64,000 bases of DNA from Rusavskia elegans (Eukaryota; Ascomycota; Lecanoromycetes; Teloschistales; Teloschistaceae): NCBI GenBank assembly GCA_011316305.1, contig SAUG01000043.1, forward strand, positions 1 through 64,000. Direction: 5' to 3'. A program made the translations under genes and the position numbers. Below, piece after piece: positions 58,469 through 64,000 of this stretch; positions within the stretch are counted from its first letter, which is position 1, and the number at the start of each line of letters is the position of its first letter. The notes beneath the pieces are model-generated. The model had not been told where the DNA came from and did not search any database. It was given only the letters and a program-made list of their open reading frames with translations.

Positions 58469-60121
58469 TCACCGCGAACTCACGTTCGGCCTACCACTCG
58501 TCTGAATGTTATAATCTGGCGACGGCAGAGCTTGAGATACTTCCGGATCATTATTGCTCTGTCTGGCTCGGAAAGGAAGACCAGGATCGTCTGAATTCTC
58601 TCTCGTGGGTGTAAGTCCCGCATCTTCAGGGCTCGAAGGTCCGACCCCAGCTTGGGCTTCCTCGGTGTATGCTGGAATGGGTGGTGCGATGTTTCCTGGA
58701 TGCATGCACTCTCGTCTGGCAATCGCTTGGGCTTCACCTTGGCTGATCTTAGGACGTGCATCGGCATTCGGCTCGGCAGAGACCTGTACGGGGAGCTTAA
58801 GATGCATCTCGGGGACTGTGACGGAGGCGCCGGGTGTATGGCATGATAGAGTCAAGTCCAAGGCGTACACGCGCGCGACGAGGCAAGTATAAAATGTAGG
58901 GACAAAGATCTTGTGGTTCGTATTACCTTCAACCTTCCCTGGAAGCGTGATAGGGACCTTAAGATAAGCGGTGTAGTAATCTTCACCCTCTTTGTAGGAT
59001 TCCGAGGGAGCAGGAGTGGCGAGACTCGAGGCCGGGACGACGGGAGAACCTGCCGGGATTGATTCCTGACGTGACGGTGTGGGTTCCCGATGGGGGAGGT
59101 TTTGCGGAGTATGTTTCACCCATGTGGCCGAGGCAACACATCGAGAAGATAGGGGTATAGATTCAACGTAAAGGCCATTGTCCGAGCTGTAATGAAAGTC
59201 GGCACTGCGTTTAGGAATATCACGCATTGGCTTGCTAGCGTAGAAAGTTGCGACCTTGAGCTTGGTGACCAGTGAGCCCAGGCGAGGGGGCTGAGCCTCG
59301 GGTGAAGCAGGATCGAAGCGTAATCTGATTGTGGCCATTGTCGTGACTGGGCCAGGGTTCTCGGATCGAAGGGGTGGAAGGTGGAGAGAACGAGGTTGAG
59401 CGGATTCCATGACGAGGGTACCTATTCTTTTCTGGAAAGTACCCTTCTTAAGAGGCTTCTCCTTGCGAAGCCTGTAATCGTCCTGCTTGCCTTCCAATAC
59501 AGCCAGCGGAGGATGCTCGGGAATGGCAGGGATAACGCGGATTTTCTTGCTCTCCTCTGCAATAAAGATGTATTTCCCAGTCTTTGCATCCTTGCCGCTG
59601 ATCAGTCTTACGCGGATCGAGTAAGAAACAGTGCTTCCCTGGGGGGCCATGTCGTCCATCATTGTTTTGCCCCATACTGCGGACATGGGATCGCCTAGAG
59701 TTGGAGGGAGCTGCAAGTGAGCTTGGCGGACGACATGGTTGTCGATGGTATGTTCGCAGGTCCTGGGGAGAAGCTCCTCGGGGACGGCAAATTCGAAGGG
59801 GAAGGTATAGGTTTTGCCCGGGTGGACTTTGCCGGATTCGGGCATGGCGGTCTCTAGGATGGGCTGAACCAGACGGAGAGCTGGGGTGAAGCCCTCTGAT
59901 CGGCCGGTGGTGGCCGCGGCGGTGCTGACTCTTTCGACGCAGGTCTTGACGATGCATTCGAGGGTGATGTAGATGTTGTCGATCTTTGTTTCGACATGAG
60001 GGGTCATAGTCACATAGCCTTTGATCTCATCCAGGGTGGCATAAGAGGGAATGAAGGCATCCTGCTGGCCATCTGTGAGGGTGATGTCCAGACTGGGCTT
60101 GTCCTTGGCTCTGTAAGGCAT
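58469..60121 (-). CDS. Arrestin-like protein
   Basis: A single long exon from ATG 60121 (MPYRAKDKPSLDITLTDGQQ), about 550 aa. The arrestin fold can be followed: DAFIPSYATLDEIKGYVTMT, IDNIYITLECIVKTCVERV, PGKTYTFPFEFAVPEELLPR, STVSYSIRVRLISGKDAKTG and YTCLVARVYALDLTLSCHTP. Such fungal arrestins often adapt the Rsp5-type ubiquitin ligase to membrane transporters; I do not see a clear PPxY motif, so that role is only possible. The end is uncertain: a GTGAGT donor at 58483 and an acceptor at 58409 (CTGAC branch between) could join a short last exon 58408-58361 ending RNQLAMMQA instead of the VSSR end. Confidence 0.8.
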   Translation of the reverse strand: MPYRAKDKPSLDITLTDGQQDAFIPSYATLDEIKGYVTMTPHVETKIDNIYITLECIVKTCVERVSTAAATTGRSEGFTPALRLVQPILETAMPESGKVHPGKTYTFPFEFAVPEELLPRTCEHTIDNHVVRQAHLQLPPTLGDPMSAVWGKTMMDDMAPQGSTVSYSIRVRLISGKDAKTGKYIFIAEESKKIRVIPAIPEHPPLAVLEGKQDDYRLRKEKPLKKGTFQKRIGTLVMESAQPRSLHLPPLRSENPGPVTTMATIRLRFDPASPEAQPPRLGSLVTKLKVATFYASKPMRDIPKRSADFHYSSDNGLYVESIPLSSRCVASATWVKHTPQNLPHREPTPSRQESIPAGSPVVPASSLATPAPSESYKEGEDYYTAYLKVPITLPGKVEGNTNHKIFVPTFYTCLVARVYALDLTLSCHTPGASVTVPEMHLKLPVQVSAEPNADARPKISQGEAQAIARRECMHPGNIAPPIPAYTEEAQAGVGPSSPEDAGLTPTRENSDDPGLPFRARQSNNDPEVSQALPSPDYNIQTSGRPNVSSR

Positions 60122-62358
60122 GGTGATGAACGAAGCGAAAAGAAGCAGACCTCCCTGGGTCGACCAGTCGATGGAGCGGCTGTAACAAGAGAAGGGCAAC
60201 TCCAATGAATCAAGGACGATGGTCTGAATACAGTGGTCTTTGGGGATGGTTCAGCAGCAAAGCTGTAGAGTGCCAGTGGGTGAAGGACACGCTCCTTTGA
60301 TGTAGACAGAGAAAGACACGGAAGGTGCGAAGCAGGGAGGATGGAGGTAGGAAGGAAAGGTCTTCAGTTGCAGTATCAAACCAAACTTGGACTCGCCGAT
60401 GTAAGAAGAGAAGAATGAGATGGTGCAAATGGTGCGCGATAGATTCAATGGCAGCAAGCAGAGGAGGGTTCGCACTATTAAATCAACCGGATCATTCATA
60501 TTGAGTCATTCCTACGTCTCAGTAAAGTACTTATTAGTATTGCGAGAAACTGACGATGCAAAGTAGTGTGTAGGGAATGACGCTTTCGTCTGATCGTCCC
60601 GTCCAGTTTCGGTCCAGACTCGACTTGGCTGCACTTTCCTTATGAGCTTTAAGTACGGCACCAACGAACCAATCAGCCGTCTCAATGCCGATCCAAACCG
60701 TCGGAAGCCTGACCGACAGTTTTATTATTCCCCTGTCTCGAATACTAGCCTGGCTGTCTCCTTCTACCATGCTTCGCAACGTGCTTAGAAATCCCGATTA
60801 CAGTTGTTGCTTGCATTTGAAACCCATCCACTGCTGCCTGCTCGTGGCTTCTTTAGCTTGCACATCCTGCGGGAACTCTGCAACACTACCTGCAGCTACC
60901 CAGCAATTGCGCCCTTCCAATCGACTATGTGATTGAGTATAAGTCAGTCAGGTAGACTAGGGACCAGATGGGATGGGCAGAATCGAGAAATTCTGCTGTG
61001 CTGTCCTAGGTACCTCCGTACATAGCCGTTGTTATCGGCAAACAGTCGATTAGACTATTTAAGGCCAGCAGTAATTCCTTCTGTCGAGGCCCGGCAAGGC
61101 AACGAACGAGTCAAGACGGTAGATATTGCCGTAGTGATTTGGAACTGATGCTCGGAGTCGATCGAGTCAAATAATGCAGCTTGACGGTTCCTTCCTTGAT
61201 TATGATCTCCGGGACTATCAAACGGAATCTGAAGCATGGGACCAAATGAAAGGACTACTGTAGACAGGATTGATTCGCCGTCTCGTGAGCCATGTTAAGT
61301 TGCGTGAAACCTGTAAACTCGGAGGATGTGGTGAGAACTCTTCGCTGCCATGACTGAACCTACTATCGAGATCTCCATCCCGGGAAATCTGATATCATAT
61401 CCCATCGTCACATGTTCGAGCAGTTGGCGGAAATGGTAATGCCCAGATCAAAGCTCGAAGACAGTAGCAGGTGAAGCAGGCAAGTCTCTCGAGGCTCAGA
61501 GGTCAGCGCGGAGATCCCGGGAAAGCATGCGTTCTGCTGGTCAAACATAAGCTGTCCATTGGGGGGGTTAATATTTGATATCTGAAAGAAGGGCGAGATC
61601 ATGGTTGCTTGGATCAGTGAATACATGAAGTGCGTGAGTACTGATCTGCTGAGCCGTCAAGATGCAACTTTTGAACGGCTTCTTGGCTTCTCAGTGCTCC
61701 TTGATTGACCACTCTCCGTCCGTGCTTCAAGACTTGATTGTAGCCTGCTCCATGATGGATTGGAAGAGACGCTCCTAGACAGGGTGGTTCATGGAATTCA
61801 GAAGCTATACCGTGATGTGTGACGGACGCAGGGTGCTCGTGATAGTAGGATAGAGCATACTGTAATAATCTGCCCATGTAGGGCCGATTAATGACGAAGC
61901 CGGCCGAATTGGTAATGAATGAAGATTGTCTGGGAATCAAATGATGGAGAAAGAGCGATCTGGGGTGAAGTGTACTCGGTATTGTGCTAGCCAGGGGCGA
62001 CCGGGATGTGAATGCGGCCTGATCCGGTTTAGGGGGGTGGGAAGCTCCTTTTCCTTTCCCTGTCTCACCACCACCTTCTCCGAGGCATTGACCATTTACT
62101 GACTTTTCGTCGATGAACAAAATACTGTATTGGTCAGTTCTCCATCGTTTGCTGGTGACGGTCCTTTCATCATCTGTGCTTCAGCTTCTGCTACAGCCTA
62201 GAGGCACACGGGGAGCGGAGTAGAGTCTTTCACCTAGCCGCCATCCACTTCTCACGACACCCTTGGGCTTCCAGGATCCTACTCAACTCGCTGTTGTCAG
62301 ACAAACACCTTCTACTACTGACCTTGCACGTCCCCAGTCTCTTCATCATCTGTTGGCA
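60122..62358. other. Long intergenic region, divergent promoters
   Basis: 2.2 kb between the arrestin-like gene (-) and the DNA glycosylase (+). It contains tacctccgtaca at 61011-61022, also found at 16697. The open frame 61614-62120 (-) has no family match. No tRNA, rRNA or repeat found. Confidence 0.5.
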
Positions 62359-63294
62359 ATGCCATCGTCAGTGTCTCACCACCATGGCCGGGACAGCCCA
62401 TCATCAGGTGAGAAAAGCTCCGCACTTGCAAGCCTCGAAGGATCTCCCCATCAACCGTCGACGAGAAACTTCGATGGCTTCTTCGATCAGTACAGATCCG
62501 AGCACACATCTTCTCCTACTCGTAAATCTGCCATGAAAGTTTCAAGAGCAGATCAGCAGATTGTACTGTCCGGTGCCAAAGACAAGCGCAAATCCACTGC
62601 TTCTGGCCAAAGCACATCACCTGTCAAGAAAGTCAAACGTGCCTCTTCAGGCTACGCATCTCCAACCAAGTACGCTCACCTGGTCAACAAGTTGACAGAC
62701 TCCCTGGCCCCCAACCTCATTTGTGTTTTCATCGGCCTCAACCCTGGCATTCGGACAGCCACTACAGGCCACGCTTACAACCATCCGTCCAATTTGTTCT
62801 GGAAACTCCTTCACAAATCCAAGTGTACTCCACGGCTGTGTAGAGCGGAGGAGGACGGCGACATGCCGAAGCTTTACAATCTGGGCTTGACCAACATTGT
62901 CAGCCGGCCAACCAAAGACGGGAGCGAACTCAGTAAAGCGGAGATGGACGCTGGCGTTGCCGATCTGGAAGCCAAGGTTGCTTTGCAGAGACCCGAAGCC
63001 GTCGCAATCGTAGGCAAAAGCATTTGGGAGAGCATATGGCGGGTCAGGCATGGGACCAACATCAAGAAAGACCAATTCAAATATGGATGGCAAGACGATA
63101 CTGAACGAATGGGTGTTATTGAAACAGGTGATGCTTCTTGGCCTGGAGCCCGATTGTTCGTGGCTACGACGACAAGCGGCTTAGCTGCTGGTATGCGACT
63201 GCATGAGAAGGAACAAATTTGGAAAGAGCTGGGAGACTGGGTTGCAAACAGGAGAGCCGAGAGAAAGGACGAGGAAGCAGCACCTAATAGCTAA
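62359..63294 (+). CDS. G/T(U) mismatch-specific DNA glycosylase (TDG/MUG family)
   Basis: A single exon of 311 aa from ATG 62359; upstream the same frame is open to a TTG at 62263, and 5' exons cannot be excluded. The N-terminal 120 residues are disordered and basic (SPVKKVKRASSGYASPTKYA). The glycosylase fold then shows the active-site motif CVFIGLNPGIRTATTGHAYN with the catalytic Asn of the family, HPSNLFWKLLHKS, LGLTNIVSRPTKDGSELSKA, VGKSIWESIWRV, and the second motif ARLFVATTTSGLAAGM in place of the MPSSSA-type loop. It removes uracil or thymine paired with guanine, as in fission-yeast Thp1. This is notable in a genome whose RIP process depends on C-to-T changes, though no direct link is known to me. 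Confidence 0.9.
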   Translation: MPSSVSHHHGRDSPSSGEKSSALASLEGSPHQPSTRNFDGFFDQYRSEHTSSPTRKSAMKVSRADQQIVLSGAKDKRKSTASGQSTSPVKKVKRASSGYASPTKYAHLVNKLTDSLAPNLICVFIGLNPGIRTATTGHAYNHPSNLFWKLLHKSKCTPRLCRAEEDGDMPKLYNLGLTNIVSRPTKDGSELSKAEMDAGVADLEAKVALQRPEAVAIVGKSIWESIWRVRHGTNIKKDQFKYGWQDDTERMGVIETGDASWPGARLFVATTTSGLAAGMRLHEKEQIWKELGDWVANRRAERKDEEAAPNS

Positions 63295-64000
63295 ATGTGC
63301 TTACCGATAGGCCATACCCTCTGGAATGCTGCCCCCTTCCTCGGATATCTCCGGAGACCGTCCTGGCCTAGCCTTCGATCGTAGGTCAGAAGGACGCCTT
63401 GCCTTTCCCATGGATTGTCTTGAAGCTCTTGCGTCCCGAAAGCAGTATCGTGGTCGACGAGGTTCCATGTTTTAAGTACATGGTGTTGGAGACAATCGAT
63501 GCCATTGATCAGATCCGACCCTTACAGACGGCGGCCGAGACCTCTCGCTGGAATCAGAGGCCTACGTTGCTCCTGTATGGACACAAATTTGGGGGCATGT
63601 CTTCGAAGAAAGCCGAGTAACAAAGGGCAGAGATCCATTGTTGGAGCAAGTAAACCGACTCCAGCCCTTGGATGTCCTCTTGCAATGACTTCTTGTAAGA
63701 ACTTCCTCCCCATCTCATTGATCTCGTGGAGGGATTGTCTTGGATCGATATGCCTCTCTCACAATCTGCATGCTGTATGGTGCTGAGTCTTCCCAGATCT
63801 ACCTTAGCCATGCAGACAAGACATGGGCGGAGCATCGGATCGAAGACCGAGTGCATGGTGCAGCAGACAGGAGTCTCATTTGGCTACTATTGTATATATC
63901 TCTATCTCCCTTATCTCCTTTCAATGCCTCTGTGTGCACCAGTTGTGCACCGGCATTACCCGTTCTAGTTTGGAGCTTACCCCTTTCCATTGGGTTGATC
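63295..64000. other. Intergenic to window end, no gene seen
   Basis: 706 bp after the glycosylase stop. Open frames of 60-100 aa on both strands match nothing I recognise. Confidence 0.5.

Noticed and set aside
61614..62120. 168-aa open frame on the minus strand
   Set aside because: No recognisable domain and no intron structure; sits in the glycosylase promoter.

Overview
The window is nuclear DNA of a filamentous ascomycete (Pezizomycotina). The protein-coding genes are broken by many short introns of about 50-70 nt with GT-AG ends and CTGAC/CTAAC-like branch points. A retrotransposon has been mutated in the way repeat-induced point mutation (RIP) does. The gene set is typical of Pezizomycotina, for example a SomA/Flo8-type LUFS protein, an ADA2-like deaminase and a fungal nucleoside transporter. 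I cannot fix the class from sequence alone. Nearly all genes are housekeeping genes that I could rebuild exon by exon, with reading frame kept across every junction.

Left part (1-34 kb), in order: a truncated DUF2237 gene; a serine-rich membrane protein; a bHLH factor; autophagy lipid-transfer protein ATG2; an ADA2-like adenosine deaminase divergent from a concentrative nucleoside transporter; a UBE2C-type ubiquitin-conjugating enzyme divergent from checkpoint kinase CHK1; ribosomal protein eL31 divergent from the trifunctional histidine-biosynthesis enzyme (HIS4 type); the mitochondrial processing peptidase beta subunit divergent from succinate dehydrogenase subunit 4; UTP11 divergent from a twin-CX9C mitochondrial protein (CMC1 type); and TAF9.

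Middle (34.67-40.98 kb): a 5.9-kb Ty1/copia LTR retrotransposon with two 242-bp LTRs and a 5-bp TTAGG target duplication. RIP has destroyed it: the interior is extremely AT-rich, keeps no ATG on the + strand that I could find, and has many stops, yet remnants of integrase, reverse transcriptase and RNase H can still be read. About 80 bp beyond its 3' LTR lies a small palindromic element with 37-bp terminal inverted repeats flanked by TA, like a Tc1/mariner MITE. RIP has not touched it.

Right part (41-64 kb): a secreted, Ser/Gly/Thr-rich repeat protein beside the transposon; rRNA-processing protein RRP7; an unknown two-helix membrane protein; U5 snRNP 40-kDa WD40 protein divergent from TRAPP subunit BET3; SomA; a dsRNA-binding-like protein; an arrestin-like protein; and a TDG/MUG-type mismatch uracil/thymine DNA glycosylase.

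Several divergent pairs join functionally related genes: nucleoside deaminase with nucleoside transporter, two cell-cycle genes, and two mitochondrial inner-compartment genes. The most unusual signals are (i) abrupt switches from C-rich to G-rich sequence on the + strand inside at least four genes, (ii) the fine context of the RIP damage, where CAG/CTG seems spared, and (iii) a tRNA-like segment carried inside the retrotransposon.
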